NCBI RefSeq assembly: GCF_018919205.1
Contig: NZ_JAHLQN010000001.1
Location: forward strand, 2,852,001-2,916,000
DNA length: 64,000 nt
From: Dysosmobacter acutus
GTDB lineage: Bacteria > Bacillota > Clostridia > Oscillospirales > Oscillospiraceae
Direction of reading: 5' to 3'
The notes under the pieces are model-generated. The model was given only the letters and a program-made list of their open reading frames with translations, did no database searches and was not told where the DNA came from. A program made the position numbers and the translations under genes. Each line of letters opens with the position of its first letter. Position 1 is the first letter of the stretch. Positions 51,825-61,783 of this stretch are shown here, in pieces.

Positions 51825-53591
51825 TTATTTCTTCAGATTATCCCAGTCCCGGAGAATGCGGGGCGTCATCATCTGGTGGAAGGGGCAGATGGACTGGGGG
51901 TTCTGATAGGCGGAGCCGACGAAGGCGCAGATATAGCGGCGCAGCTCATCCATCTTCACGATCTCATCCACAAAGCCCACCTTGGCGCAGAAGTCGGGGC
52001 GGGAATTCTTGGTGTAATCCTGGATCAGCTTATTCATCTTCTCGATGGTGGGCTCTATGTCCTTGCCCTCCTTCTGATCCTTCACCAGGCGGCGCGCATA
52101 CATGGCGGCCGCGGCGGTCTCGCCGTGCATGACGTAGACCTCGGTGGCAGCGGTGCCCAGGCTGAACACGTTGGTGTTGTTGCCCTGAGGGCCGCCCATG
52201 ACATAGTGGGCGGCAGCGGTGCCCTTGCGCAGGGTGATCTCCAGCTGAGGCACCTTGGAGTTCTCAATGGAGTAGATCAGGGACTGGCCCAGGCCCAGCA
52301 GCTCAGCCTTCTCGGCGGGATCGCCCACGTCGATGCCGGTGGTATCCTGGAGCCACACAATGGGCAGGCGGTCACGGCCGCACATGGTGACGAACTCGTT
52401 CATCTTGATGAGGCCCTGGCGGTACAGCTTGCCGCCCACGCCCATGGCGCCCTCGCCGCGGTAGTCGGGGTAGTTGGGGATCAGGCCCTGATAGTTGGTG
52501 ATCACGCCGGTCAAAAGTCCGTTGACCTTGGCTATGCCGCAGACGATCTCGGGGCCGTAGCCGTTTTTGTACTCAAGGAACTCGCTGTTGTCAAAGAGGC
52601 AGGCCAGCACTTCACGGACATCGTAGGCCCGGCGCTGGTTCAGAGGCACGCGGGAGTACAGCTCCTCACCGCTGTGGGCGGGCTGCTTGGGCTCATCCAC
52701 GCGGAAGAAATTCTCGTTGTAAGCGGGGATGGCATCCATGTACTTCTTGATGGCGCCCAAGACGCCCTCTTCCTCGGCATAGACCTCGCGGAAGAAGCCG
52801 GTCTCGCCAAAGTGGATATGTACTGCTCCGGGAGGATCCACCTTGCCGGCGTTGACGGTGGCGTCGATCAGGGCCTGCGCGGCCTCCTGATCCACATAGC
52901 CCTTGGGGTTCATGCCGCCCACGATGCCGGCGCCGCCCACTGCCATGTTGGCCTTTTCATGGGCAATCAGGATGGTGGGGCTGATGGAGTGGTAGCCGCC
53001 GCCGGCGGGGTTGGTGCCGTAGATGCCGACGATGACGGGAATGCCCATCTGCTCCAGCTCGGCGTGACGGTAGAAGGGGGTACCGCCGCCCACACGGCCG
53101 GCGTAGACCTTCTCCTGCTCATCAAGCTTCACGCCGGAGCAGTTGAGGACGTAAACCAAGGGGATACGCAACTGCTTGGCAATGTCGGTTGCCCGGGTCA
53201 GCTTCAGCGCCTGGCCAGGCACCCAGGCGCCGGCCAGCTTCTTGTTGTCGGAGGCAATGACAACGGCCCACTTGTCATGGATCTTGCCGAGACCCGTGAT
53301 GACGCCGGTGCTGCCGTCCTTGTTGTCGCCGGGGTTATAGAGGCTGTTCAGGGGGCACCAGGTGCCCTCGTCCACCAGCAGCTTGATGCGCTGGCTGGCG
53401 GTCATCTGGCCGGCGGCGTTGAGGGACTCGTCCGAGCGGCCCGCGCTCAGGGCCGCCTCAGACTTGGCTTCCAGCTCACCTTCAATGTCCTTCAGGGATT
53501 TTGCGTTCTCCTCATTCACCGCGTTCAGAGCCGTGCCGATCTGCGGCATGTTCTGAAAATAGGAGGGCATCGAGTAACCGAATGTGCTCAT
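51825..53591 (-). CDS. gcdA: Glutaconyl-CoA decarboxylase, carboxyltransferase subunit
   Basis: 588 residues, the size of Acidaminococcus GcdA (587), with two crotonase-fold halves of acyl-CoA carboxyltransferase type (VVIASDNKKLAGAWVPGQAL; GRVGGGTPFYRHAELEQMGI; LPIVWLQDTTGIDVGDPAEK). It moves CO2 from glutaconyl-CoA to biotin on GcdC, making crotonyl-CoA. AAGGTGG before the ATG. The membrane Na+-pump subunit GcdB is not in this window. Confidence 0.96.
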   Translation of the reverse strand: MSTFGYSMPSYFQNMPQIGTALNAVNEENAKSLKDIEGELEAKSEAALSAGRSDESLNAAGQMTASQRIKLLVDEGTWCPLNSLYNPGDNKDGSTGVITGLGKIHDKWAVVIASDNKKLAGAWVPGQALKLTRATDIAKQLRIPLVYVLNCSGVKLDEQEKVYAGRVGGGTPFYRHAELEQMGIPVIVGIYGTNPAGGGYHSISPTILIAHEKANMAVGGAGIVGGMNPKGYVDQEAAQALIDATVNAGKVDPPGAVHIHFGETGFFREVYAEEEGVLGAIKKYMDAIPAYNENFFRVDEPKQPAHSGEELYSRVPLNQRRAYDVREVLACLFDNSEFLEYKNGYGPEIVCGIAKVNGLLTGVITNYQGLIPNYPDYRGEGAMGVGGKLYRQGLIKMNEFVTMCGRDRLPIVWLQDTTGIDVGDPAEKAELLGLGQSLIYSIENSKVPQLEITLRKGTAAAHYVMGGPQGNNTNVFSLGTAATEVYVMHGETAAAAMYARRLVKDQKEGKDIEPTIEKMNKLIQDYTKNSRPDFCAKVGFVDEIVKMDELRRYICAFVGSAYQNPQSICPFHQMMTPRILRDWDNLKK

Positions 53592-53646
53592 AAAATACCA
53601 CCTTATATAAATTTATCGTTTCTGATGAAGGGGACACGCCCCGGAA

Positions 53647-54792
53647 TCACAGGGAGATCACGTCGGCAAACGCCTGGATGGCGGTCCTGGCCTGGCCGAA
53701 ATCGCGCATCTGCTGGTCCACACCCAACTTGATGTGGGGGATGCCCGCGTTGTCCAGAGCCTTCTTCAGGTAGGGGTACTCCATCTCCTCGGGATCGCAG
53801 AACTGCTGCATGAACAGCACCAGTCCCTGGGCCCCGCTCTCCCTGACCAGGTTGGCCACAAACTCGCCACGGCGGTTCTCGCTGGATTGCTCATCGTAGA
53901 GCAGCACGTCATAGTCCTGATCGGCAAACTGCTGCGCCAGCGCCTGGATGGGGTCGCCGGTCTCGGGGGCGTCCACACGGAAGGCACGGCTCTCGTGGGC
54001 CACGTCGTCGGCGGCGATGGCGATGTTGTTTTCCTCAAAAATCTCCAGCAGCTTGGGGTTGTCGCACACGATGCCGGAAGTCACCACCTTGGCGCCCTTC
54101 CAATCGCACACGCTCAGAGCCTTCAGCTCGCCGTTGAGCTGCTGAAGCTTCTCTGTATACTCCGCCTTGGGCATGAACCAGGCGGCCTTCAGTACGGCGC
54201 TGCGCTTGGTGGGGGTGATGACGTCGCAGTGCTCGTTGGCCAGCCTGGTAAACTCACGGCGGGCGGCACGGCTCTTGTTATAGACCTTGATGGAGTTCAA
54301 AATCGCCTCGTCCGCAATGGGGGCGCCGGCGATCTTCTCCAGCTCGGTGCGGACGTTGGTGTACTGGTCCACGCAGAACTTCAGGCCGAAGGCGGGTCTG
54401 CGGTACTGGGGATGGGCCAGGAAAATGCAGGGCAGCTTCTCGCTCATGGCCACGCGGATGTTCTGGCTCATGGGGCGCAGGGTATCGCAGATGGTGGGGG
54501 TGATGACGCCGTCCAAAAGGTCCATGGTGCCGTCCAGCAGCATCTCCAAATCCAGCTGGGCGATAGTGCAGTAGAAGGTGGCGCAGTATTCCTTGGCGCG
54601 GCTGATGGTCTTGTCGTTGCTGCCCCACATGCCAAAGGGCACCATACCGGCAGCATCCACCAGTTCCTCGGGGGCATAGTAGGGCATCACGCCGATGCAC
54701 TTTTTGCCCTGCTTTTTATACTCTTCCAGCTGGGCCTTGGGATTGGCCGCAATCCGGCTGAACTCCTGAACCAAAGTCTCAATACTCATCAC
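53647..54792 (-). CDS. hgdB: (R)-2-hydroxyglutaryl-CoA dehydratase, beta subunit
   Basis: 381 residues, family length. CIGVMPYYAPEELVDAAGMV, followed later by KYCATFYCT-like RAKEYCATFYCTIAQ and ITPTICDTLRPMSQNIR, are the HgdB/FldC pattern; several Cys are cluster ligands. With HgdA it removes water from (R)-2-hydroxyglutaryl-CoA by a ketyl-radical mechanism after one electron from HgdC. Overlaps hgdA by 4 bases. Confidence 0.96.
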   Translation of the reverse strand: MMSIETLVQEFSRIAANPKAQLEEYKKQGKKCIGVMPYYAPEELVDAAGMVPFGMWGSNDKTISRAKEYCATFYCTIAQLDLEMLLDGTMDLLDGVITPTICDTLRPMSQNIRVAMSEKLPCIFLAHPQYRRPAFGLKFCVDQYTNVRTELEKIAGAPIADEAILNSIKVYNKSRAARREFTRLANEHCDVITPTKRSAVLKAAWFMPKAEYTEKLQQLNGELKALSVCDWKGAKVVTSGIVCDNPKLLEIFEENNIAIAADDVAHESRAFRVDAPETGDPIQALAQQFADQDYDVLLYDEQSSENRRGEFVANLVRESGAQGLVLFMQQFCDPEEMEYPYLKKALDNAGIPHIKLGVDQQMRDFGQARTAIQAFADVISL

Positions 54793-56240
54793 GCGTTCTC
54801 CTCCTTGGCTTTCTTGTCTTTCATGGCTTCCATGGCCTCCACCAGGCCCTGCACGCGGGTCTCGTACTGGGCTTCGTTGAAGTTGCGGGGGTCGGCCTGG
54901 TCGCCGTCAAAACCGGCGCAGGGCACGCCCAGGTCCGCGGTGAAGCGGCGCTGCATTTCGGCCATGTAGCCGGACCAAGGCTTGCAGGAGCGGTTGTAGT
55001 GGACCAGAACGCCGTCCACCTTGTTGTCCCGGCAGATGCCCTCACGCCAATCCACACCCTGCTCGATGCAGACGCTGTTGGGGGCTTTGTAGTAGGCACG
55101 GGCCATCTCGTCGATGTTGTTGTAGACAAAGCCGAAGGCCGGAGCGTACACCACGGCGGTGACGTTGACGCCATGGGCCTTCAGGGGCTTGAACAGGTTG
55201 GGCAGCTTGGGCCAGCAGGGGATGCCCTCAAACATGACGCGGTACTTCTCGGGGAAAGGCGTGGTGGTTGCCCCGGTCTTGACCGCCTCGGCCAAATCCT
55301 TCTCCAGCAGTTCAAAAGCCTCGGCGGCCTCCACCTTGCCGCGGGCGGTGACGATGTCCGCCATATGGTTGAAGAGGTCGAATCCACTGTAGGGAGCGGG
55401 CTTGTACTGCAGGTAGTCGCACACCCGCAGCCAGGCGCTGGCGGTGCGGTTGGCGTTGGCGCAGGCCTGCTCAAACTTCTTTTCGTCGAACTTTTTGCCG
55501 GTCAGCTTCTCCAGCTCGTGAATGGCGTTGTCGAACTGGGCGCGGACATAGGCCACGTTAGAATCATGTACATCCACGGTGTTGTTATAGGGGATATCGA
55601 TCATGATCAGGGGGATGTTGCGCATCCGGGCGATGTTTTCATACCACTTGGTCATGCAGTTGCAGATGTTGTTGCAGCAGAGCACGAAATCAGGCTGGGG
55701 AATCTGCATCTGGCGATAGGGCTTGATGGCCGCCTTGCGCAGCTCCTTCTCCCGGCCCTCGGGCAGCGCCTCGATCTCATAGATGTCGTCCAGCACGGTA
55801 TAGGGCTGCATGGTCTTGGGGTCCTTCTTGGGCTTGCCGGTCTCGGGATCGATGACCACGTTGCCGTTTTCATCCTTGAGGGGCTTGCCGCTGTTGGGAT
55901 TGATGACGTACTCGCCTGTCTCCAGGTCCACCTTGCGGGACGCGCGCTTTCCGGCGGCATAGGCCAGAGAGATGCGGGCGTAGCCGCAGATGTCGTTGTC
56001 AAAGCCCAGGTCCTCGGCGGCCTGGCACATGAGCTCGCCGTCGCGGTTGGCGGCGATGCCGGCGGCCTGATTCTCCGGATACATGACGTTCAGGTCAAAG
56101 GCCTCCGCCAGCTCACAGGGGAACTTGGAGCTGGACCAGCCCACCAGCTTGCCCTCTGCATGGGCTTTGCGGGCGTCCGCATGAACGTCATCCACCACCT
56201 TGCGCAGCGCAGCTACGCCGGGGCTAACTGTTTTTGCCAT
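54789..56240 (-). CDS. hgdA: (R)-2-hydroxyglutaryl-CoA dehydratase, alpha subunit
   Basis: 483 residues, close to Acidaminococcus HgdA (477) all along. Conserved WSSSKFPCELAEAF (35-48), NRDGELMCQAAEDLG, CCNNICNCMTKWYENIARMR (188-207), GFDLFNHMADIVTARG and VHYNRSCKPWSGYMAEMQRR, with the cluster-ligand Cys. Residues 104-150 hold the HgdA-specific Asp/Pro/Lys-rich loop (INPNSGKPLKDENGN). Forms the dehydratase with HgdB. Confidence 0.97.
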   Translation of the reverse strand: MAKTVSPGVAALRKVVDDVHADARKAHAEGKLVGWSSSKFPCELAEAFDLNVMYPENQAAGIAANRDGELMCQAAEDLGFDNDICGYARISLAYAAGKRASRKVDLETGEYVINPNSGKPLKDENGNVVIDPETGKPKKDPKTMQPYTVLDDIYEIEALPEGREKELRKAAIKPYRQMQIPQPDFVLCCNNICNCMTKWYENIARMRNIPLIMIDIPYNNTVDVHDSNVAYVRAQFDNAIHELEKLTGKKFDEKKFEQACANANRTASAWLRVCDYLQYKPAPYSGFDLFNHMADIVTARGKVEAAEAFELLEKDLAEAVKTGATTTPFPEKYRVMFEGIPCWPKLPNLFKPLKAHGVNVTAVVYAPAFGFVYNNIDEMARAYYKAPNSVCIEQGVDWREGICRDNKVDGVLVHYNRSCKPWSGYMAEMQRRFTADLGVPCAGFDGDQADPRNFNEAQYETRVQGLVEAMEAMKDKKAKEENA

Positions 56241-56296
56241 GATCGTTTTCCTCCCTACTCTTTTTCAAAATTGCCATATTGTCATGCAGAGGGCGC

Positions 56297-57085
56297 TCAG
56301 GCCTTCTGCTCCTTTTGGTAGCGCTGATAGGCGAACAGTGCGGCCCCCAGCGCGCCGTTGTACTGGGTCAGGGGCGAGGTGTAAATCTCGTGCCCTAACT
56401 CTTTTTGCAGCGCGTTGACCACGCCGTAGTTCTGGGCCACGCCGCCGGTCATGACCACCTCATCCCGGACGCCGATGCGGTGGGCCAGACCCACCACGCG
56501 GCTGGCCACGCTGCGGTGGATGCCGTTGATGATATCCCGCTTGTCGGTGCCCTTGGCCAGCTGGCTGATGACCTCGCTCTCGGCGAAGACGGTGCAGGTG
56601 GAGCTGATGCCCACCTCCACGGTGGACTGGGCGCCCAGGGGAGCCAGGTCCTCCACCTTCACCTCCAGCACCCGGGCCATCACATCCAAAAAGCGGCCGG
56701 TTCCGGCGGCGCACTTGTCGTTCATGGCAAAGTTCACCATCATGCCGTTTTCAATCTCCAGGATTTTCACATCCTGGCCGCCGATATCGATGACCGTACG
56801 CACCTTCGGAAAGAGGAAATAGGCTCCGCGGGCGTGGCAGCTCAGCTCGCTCATCTGCTGGTCGGCAATGCCCTCCAGCGAATTGCGGCCATAGCCGGTG
56901 GCCAGCACATAGCCCATGTCCTCACGCTTCATATTGCAGTTCTCCAACACCTCGCGGATGGCCCGGGCCGGACCGCTGGTGCCGGCGCCCACCGAGACCA
57001 GGGACTTACCCACGATCTCCTGCCCATCCTTCAGTACAATGCACTTGGAGGCGGTGGACCCCACATCGATTCCCATTGTATACAT
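56297..57085 (-). CDS. hgdC: 2-Hydroxyglutaryl-CoA dehydratase activator (component A)
   Basis: 262 residues, ASKHA ATPase fold: [34 protein letters not shown], and the [4Fe-4S] helix-cluster-helix Cys in [10 protein letters not shown] and [12 protein letters not shown] (one per monomer position, shared in the dimer). It drives one electron from ferredoxin or flavodoxin into the dehydratase at the cost of ATP. First gene of the operon hgdC-hgdA-hgdB-gcdA-gcdD-gcdC. Confidence 0.97.
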   Translation of the reverse strand: MYTMGIDVGSTASKCIVLKDGQEIVGKSLVSVGAGTSGPARAIREVLENCNMKREDMGYVLATGYGRNSLEGIADQQMSELSCHARGAYFLFPKVRTVIDIGGQDVKILEIENGMMVNFAMNDKCAAGTGRFLDVMARVLEVKVEDLAPLGAQSTVEVGISSTCTVFAESEVISQLAKGTDKRDIINGIHRSVASRVVGLAHRIGVRDEVVMTGGVAQNYGVVNALQKELGHEIYTSPLTQYNGALGAALFAYQRYQKEQKA

Positions 57086-57176
57086 GCTGAAAAATCCCTT
57101 TCCTGTCTCCTCCCCCGGCGCCGCGGCGCCGCTTGTTCGGGGCGGAAACGCTGATCATACCTCTCTTAGGCTACCC

Positions 57177-57228
57177 TAAGCATAGCACACAAGAGCAGTT
57201 AGTAAATAGAAGGAAGCGCTAAAAAATT
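57177..57228 (-). promoter_or_regulatory. hgd-gcd promoter with element shared with gctAB
   Basis: Minus strand AATTTTTTAGCGC (57228-57216), 8 variable bases, ATTTACTAACT (57207-57197), CTTGTGTG (57193-57186), TATGCTTA (57184-57177). TTTACT-16-TATGCT is the likely -35/-10; start near 57170, leader about 85 nt. Confidence 0.8.
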
Positions 57229-57358
57229 GCGGTATCTTGCGATTTTGTTTTTTCAAATATCTGTTTTTTCCCGGATGCTTCCATTCTGACGGAATTTTCA
57301 TAAGTTTTCGGACAAAATTGTTCTCTCTGTTCTCTGGGAAAACAGCCGGAAAACGACG

Positions 57359-58765
57359 TCAATTGCGGCTGTGAATGGCACGTTTCTCCACATTCAGGGC
57401 CGCCTCCCGCACCGCCTCGGTGACGGTGGGGTGGGAGTGGATGGTCCCGATGATGTCGTCCACGGTGGCGCCCACGCGGATGGCCAGGGCTCCCTCGGAG
57501 ATAAGGTCCGTGGCCCGGGGACCGATGATGTGCATGCCGATCACCTTGTTGTCGGAGCGGTTGGCGATGATCTTCACCAGTCCCTCGCCGCCGTTGAGAA
57601 TCAGAGCCTTGCCGTTGGCGGCCATGGGGAACTTGCCCACGATGTAGTCCAGTTCCCGGGCCTTGGCCTGCTCCTCGGTGAGGCCCACGCCGGCGCACTC
57701 CGGCTCGATGTAGACGCAGGTGGGGTTGGTGGACTCATCGTAGGCCGCGTCCAGGCCCATGGCATTCTCCACGGCCACCTCGCCCATGGCGGAGGCGGTG
57801 TGGGCCAGCTGGGCCCGGCCGAACACACAATCACCGACGGCGTAGACGCCGGGAACATTGGTCTCCATCCGGTCGTTGACCAGGATGCGGCCCCGGTCGT
57901 TCTCAATGCCTCCGGCGGCCAGATTCAATCTCTCGGTATTGGCCCGGCGGCCCACCGCCACCAGCACCTTCTCCGCCTCAAAGAAAACGTCTTCGCCCTT
58001 TTTGTCCTTGCAGTTGACCCGCACGCCGCCCTCCGCGGCCTCCACGGACTGTACAGGGGTCTCAAGATGGAACTCAATGCCCATCCTGCGCATGTGGCGC
58101 TGGCCCAGGCGGGTCAGCTCGCCGTCCATCATAGGCAGCATGGAGGGCATCATCTCCACCACAGTGATCCTGGTGCCGAAAGCCGCATAGGCGCAGGCGA
58201 TCTCCAGGCCGATGACGCCGCCGCCGATGACGATCATGCTGGCGGGCAGGTGATCCAGACTCAGCGCCCCGGTGGAGTCGATGCAGTTTTCGTTCTCCCG
58301 GATGCCGGGAATGGGAGGCACCGCGTTGACGGATCCGGTGGCTAAGATGATCTTGTCCGCGGTCATCTCCTCCTCCGTGCCGTCGCTCTTTTTCACCAGC
58401 AGTTTACGGGGGCCGGTGAATTCGGCCGTGCCGTCCACCCGGGCCACCTTATTGGTTTTCAGCAGATTGGCGATGCCGCCGGTCAGTTTTTTTGATACGG
58501 CGTCCTTGTGGGCGATGACCTGGGGGAAGTCGACCTCCGCTCCGGTGACCTTCACGCCGATCTCCGCGCCCTGCTCCCGGATCTGGGAGAGAAGCTCCGC
58601 GCTGTGCAGCAGGCATTTGGTGGGGATGCATCCCACATTCAGGCAGGTTCCCCCCAGATGCTCCCGCTCGATCAGGGTCACGTCGGCGCCTAACTGGGCC
58701 GCGCGGATGGCCGCTACATATCCGCCGGGACCGCCGCCCACCACAAGAATGGATGTATTGCTCAT
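57359..58765 (-). CDS. lpdA: Dihydrolipoyl dehydrogenase
   Basis: 468 residues. FAD site LVVGGGPGGYVAAIRAAQLG, redox-active disulfide GGTCLNVGCIPTKCLL, NAD site VIGGGVIGLEIACAYAAFGT, and C-terminal HSHPTVTEAVREAAL with the catalytic His-Glu pair. Reoxidises dihydrolipoyl groups with NAD+. Overlaps lplA by 4 bases, but no E1/E2 or glycine cleavage gene is in the window. Confidence 0.97.
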   Translation of the reverse strand: MSNTSILVVGGGPGGYVAAIRAAQLGADVTLIEREHLGGTCLNVGCIPTKCLLHSAELLSQIREQGAEIGVKVTGAEVDFPQVIAHKDAVSKKLTGGIANLLKTNKVARVDGTAEFTGPRKLLVKKSDGTEEEMTADKIILATGSVNAVPPIPGIRENENCIDSTGALSLDHLPASMIVIGGGVIGLEIACAYAAFGTRITVVEMMPSMLPMMDGELTRLGQRHMRRMGIEFHLETPVQSVEAAEGGVRVNCKDKKGEDVFFEAEKVLVAVGRRANTERLNLAAGGIENDRGRILVNDRMETNVPGVYAVGDCVFGRAQLAHTASAMGEVAVENAMGLDAAYDESTNPTCVYIEPECAGVGLTEEQAKARELDYIVGKFPMAANGKALILNGGEGLVKIIANRSDNKVIGMHIIGPRATDLISEGALAIRVGATVDDIIGTIHSHPTVTEAVREAALNVEKRAIHSRN

Positions 58766-59781
58766 TTCGTTTCCTCCTTCTCAATCTTCCGCAGGTCAAA
58801 TATCGTATCCAGGATTTCCTCCCGGGCAATTCCTCCAAAGCAGCGCTCCAGCGGGAACCGGTCTATCACCGCGGCCACGTCCTCCCGGCGGAAAGGAACT
58901 CCGCAAAGGGCCTGCCGCAGGTCGTCCAGGGGGCACAGGGCCAAAAAATCCCCGTAAAAGACCGCGTGGGCAATATGTCCCTGCTCCACCGCCATCCTGA
59001 CCTCCAGAATACCGCCGTCCCATTTGCGGCGGTTTTCCAGCCCATAGCGGGGCGAGGCGCCGAAGTTCCACTCCCAGGTGTCGTACTTTGTCTCCTTCAG
59101 CCGGCGGACCTCCGCCAGCTCCCCCTCCGTGAGTGCCTCTTCCTCCAGTCCTCCGGCGGCCAAAGCGCCCTTCAGATAGTCCCAGAATTCCCGCAGCGTC
59201 ATGTCCTTTTTCAGCATGGGCCGGATATTCCCGATCCGGCTGCGGACGGACTTGGCGCTTTTGGACTGGAACTTCAGGGGATCCGCGTTCAGCGCCCCGG
59301 CCACCATGCCGGGGTTTGCGTCAAAGAGCAGCGTGCCGTGGTGGAGAATCCGTCCTCCCGTGAGCCGCTGGGCGGTTCCGGAGACCTTCTTCCCCTCCGC
59401 AAGGATGTCGTTGCGGCCGGATGCCTCCGCCTCCACCCCCAGCTCCCGGAGCGCCCGCACCACGGGGGCCGTAAAGCGCTGGGCCATGCGGTCGTTTTCC
59501 GCCGCGTCGGTGATAAAGGAGTAATTCAGATTTCCCAGGTCATGATAGACCGCCCCGCCGCCGGTGGTGCGGCGCACCACATGGATGCCATGCTCCTCCA
59601 CAAAGGCGCGGTTGATCTCCGCCTCGGCGTTTTGATTCTGGCCGATGACGATGGTGTTGTCGTTCTGCCACAGCATCAGGTAGTTTCCCCTGGTGCGATG
59701 GGTCAGCACATATTCCTCCAGCGCCAGGTTGTAGGCGGGGTCCTTGGAATGGGTTTCCATATATCGGGTCACGTCGGGCAT
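58762..59781 (-). CDS. lplA: Lipoate-protein ligase A
   Basis: 339 residues from the ATG at 59781 with AAGGAG upstream. Lipoate ligase domain with LALEEYVL, LMLWQNDNTIVIGQNQNAEA, and the RRTTGGGAVYHDLGNLNYSF signature; a C-terminal accessory domain from about 250. It activates free lipoate with ATP and attaches it to E2 or H-protein. Co-transcribed with lpdA. Confidence 0.95.
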   Translation of the reverse strand: MPDVTRYMETHSKDPAYNLALEEYVLTHRTRGNYLMLWQNDNTIVIGQNQNAEAEINRAFVEEHGIHVVRRTTGGGAVYHDLGNLNYSFITDAAENDRMAQRFTAPVVRALRELGVEAEASGRNDILAEGKKVSGTAQRLTGGRILHHGTLLFDANPGMVAGALNADPLKFQSKSAKSVRSRIGNIRPMLKKDMTLREFWDYLKGALAAGGLEEEALTEGELAEVRRLKETKYDTWEWNFGASPRYGLENRRKWDGGILEVRMAVEQGHIAHAVFYGDFLALCPLDDLRQALCGVPFRREDVAAVIDRFPLERCFGGIAREEILDTIFDLRKIEKEETK

Positions 59782-59925
59782 AGGCGTCTCCTTCCGGGCA
59801 AATGTCGTGTTTATTATATACGGTTCCCGGTCCTTTGACAACCCGCCAGATTGGAGGTTCAGCTCATAGAAGCCCTCATGGTTCCCACCTTTTCCCGGGT
59901 CTGACCATCGGCCTGCGCTCGTTTT

Positions 59926-59964
59926 TTAAAAAAAGCAAAGAGGGGCGGCACCGCCTCCCCTCCT
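59926..59964 (-). terminator. Terminator after the oppA-like gene
   Basis: GAGGGGCGG / CCGCCTCCCCTC imperfect stem followed on the minus strand by CTTTGCTTTTTTT. Confidence 0.65.
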
Positions 59965-60003
59965 TGTTCCCTAACGCTGGCAACTGCCGCGCCGAACGGC
60001 GCT

Positions 60004-61620
60004 TCAGGTCAATGTGAGCGCCACACTGCCCAAATACCAGTGGCCCATGCTGTCCTGATAAAATCCGGAAAAGCCGTACTGCGACTCCCCGTCGCTGCCC
60101 ACGCTGTAGAGCGGCGCCAGAGCCGCGTCCTCCAGCAGCAGCGTTTCCGCGTCATGGAGGCAGGCCACCCGGGCCAACTCATCTGTTGCGCTGCGCACCA
60201 CCGTCATCAGCGTGTCAAAGGCGCTGTTGCTGTAGCCGGCAAAATTGTGCTCATTGCCGCTTTCCCAGCGCTCCAAAAATCCCATGGCGTCGGCCACCGG
60301 CGAGGTAATCTCCACCGCGGCCAGTCCATAGGTCCCGTTGGCCAAAGCCTCCTCCATCTCCTGGCCGGAGACCGCCCGGGCGCTCACCTGGACCCCAAGC
60401 TGCTCCTTCCACATCTGCACCACGGCCTGGGCCACCTCCGCAGCATCCCCCTCGTCCACATAGAGGTACTCCACAGCCGGGAAGGAAGCGCCGTCAGCGT
60501 ACCCGGCCTGGGCCAAACTCTCCCGGGCGGCCTCGCAGTTGTCCCCGTACGCCCGGTCCGTGCTCAACAAATCCCCTCCGCAGGAGCGGAAGCTCTCCTC
60601 CTTTGTCTCCATCACGCCGCCGGGCACAAGCCCCCGGGCGGCGACCGCCCCCGGACCTGCTATCTCACTCAGGGCGGCGCGGTCAATCGACAGGGAAAAG
60701 GCCCGGCGCACCTGTGGGTCGGCAAAGGCCTCGTTGGCGTTGTTCATCAGCACCGTATAGGTGGACAGCCCCTGGGGCTGGACATACAGCTTGTTTTCCA
60801 GACGCTCTGCCAGCCGCTGGTCCGGTATGGGCGACACAAAGTCCGCCGTATTGTCCAGAAACAGGGCGTAGGCGTCCTCCACCGTATCGGCCAGATAGAA
60901 CCTGATGCTCTCCGGCCCGCCGGACCTGCTCTCATGGTACTGCTCATTCGCCTCGACCGTCAGGTACTCTCCCTCCCGGAGCGCACCCACCTGATAGGCT
61001 CCGTTGGTGACGGAGCTCTCCCAGTCCTGACCCCATCCCTCCCGGACCAGATCCTCCCGGACCGGCATGGTGGCGGCTGCCGTACACACCTCGGTGATAA
61101 AGTAGGGGCACTTGTAACCCAGCGTGACGATCAGCGTGTCCTCGTCCCTTGCCTCCACACCCAGTTCCGACACACCGGCGCCGGCGCGGACCTGCTGATA
61201 CCCCTGTACCATCTCCAGCAGGGTGTGGTTTGGGGAACCCTGGGCCGGGTCCACCAGGCGCTGCCAGGCGTAGACAAAGTCCTGGGCCGTCACCCGCTCC
61301 CCGTCGGACCACCTGGCCTCCGGGCGGAGCTGAAACGTATAGGTCACCGTTCCGTCGTGGTTGGTTTCCTCGTTATAGCTTTTTGCCGCGCCGCCGGCAA
61401 GCTCTGTCTCCTCCGACGGTGTAAGAACGGTGCGCATCAGGTTCTCATAGAGATGCAGCACCACTGTCTCGTTGGCCTGGCCCACGGCCATGGCCGGGTC
61501 CAGGGTATCCACTTGTCCTGCAATGGATGCGTTGAGGGAAAACGCGCTCCCCTGCCCCGCTCCGCATCCGGTCAGCAGCAACAGGCTCATCAGCGCGCAC
61601 AGCACCATTCGTCTCTTCAT
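60004..61620 (-). CDS. Oligopeptide ABC transporter substrate-binding lipoprotein (OppA-like)
   Basis: 538 residues from the ATG at 61620 (GAGGG upstream). Lipobox LLLLTGC, then the SBP_bac_5 fold: DTLDPAMAVGQANETVVLHL with YENLMR, YTFQLRPEARWSDGERVTAQ with DFVYAWQRL, and ALSIDRAAL-like AFSLSIDRAALSEIAG. Binds peptides outside the cell. No permease or ATPase gene is adjacent, so it must use a system encoded elsewhere. Confidence 0.93.
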   Translation of the reverse strand: MKRRMVLCALMSLLLLTGCGAGQGSAFSLNASIAGQVDTLDPAMAVGQANETVVLHLYENLMRTVLTPSEETELAGGAAKSYNEETNHDGTVTYTFQLRPEARWSDGERVTAQDFVYAWQRLVDPAQGSPNHTLLEMVQGYQQVRAGAGVSELGVEARDEDTLIVTLGYKCPYFITEVCTAAATMPVREDLVREGWGQDWESSVTNGAYQVGALREGEYLTVEANEQYHESRSGGPESIRFYLADTVEDAYALFLDNTADFVSPIPDQRLAERLENKLYVQPQGLSTYTVLMNNANEAFADPQVRRAFSLSIDRAALSEIAGPGAVAARGLVPGGVMETKEESFRSCGGDLLSTDRAYGDNCEAARESLAQAGYADGASFPAVEYLYVDEGDAAEVAQAVVQMWKEQLGVQVSARAVSGQEMEEALANGTYGLAAVEITSPVADAMGFLERWESGNEHNFAGYSNSAFDTLMTVVRSATDELARVACLHDAETLLLEDAALAPLYSVGSDGESQYGFSGFYQDSMGHWYLGSVALTLT

Positions 61621-61783
61621 CAGAAAATCCCTCTTTTCTTGATCCATACAACAGTTCCATCCGGGAAAGTACCCGTAATTATACTTGCTTTACTCCGGTT
61701 TGTAAAGCCAATGGCAACAAATAAGTAACAAATAATTACAAATTAAAGAATTGTTTACATTTGGCCTCTCCGCCCATATGCGC

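Noticed and set aside
51792-53732. 646-codon plus-strand frame opposite gcdA
   Set aside because: Antisense shadow; gcdA is unmistakable on the other strand.
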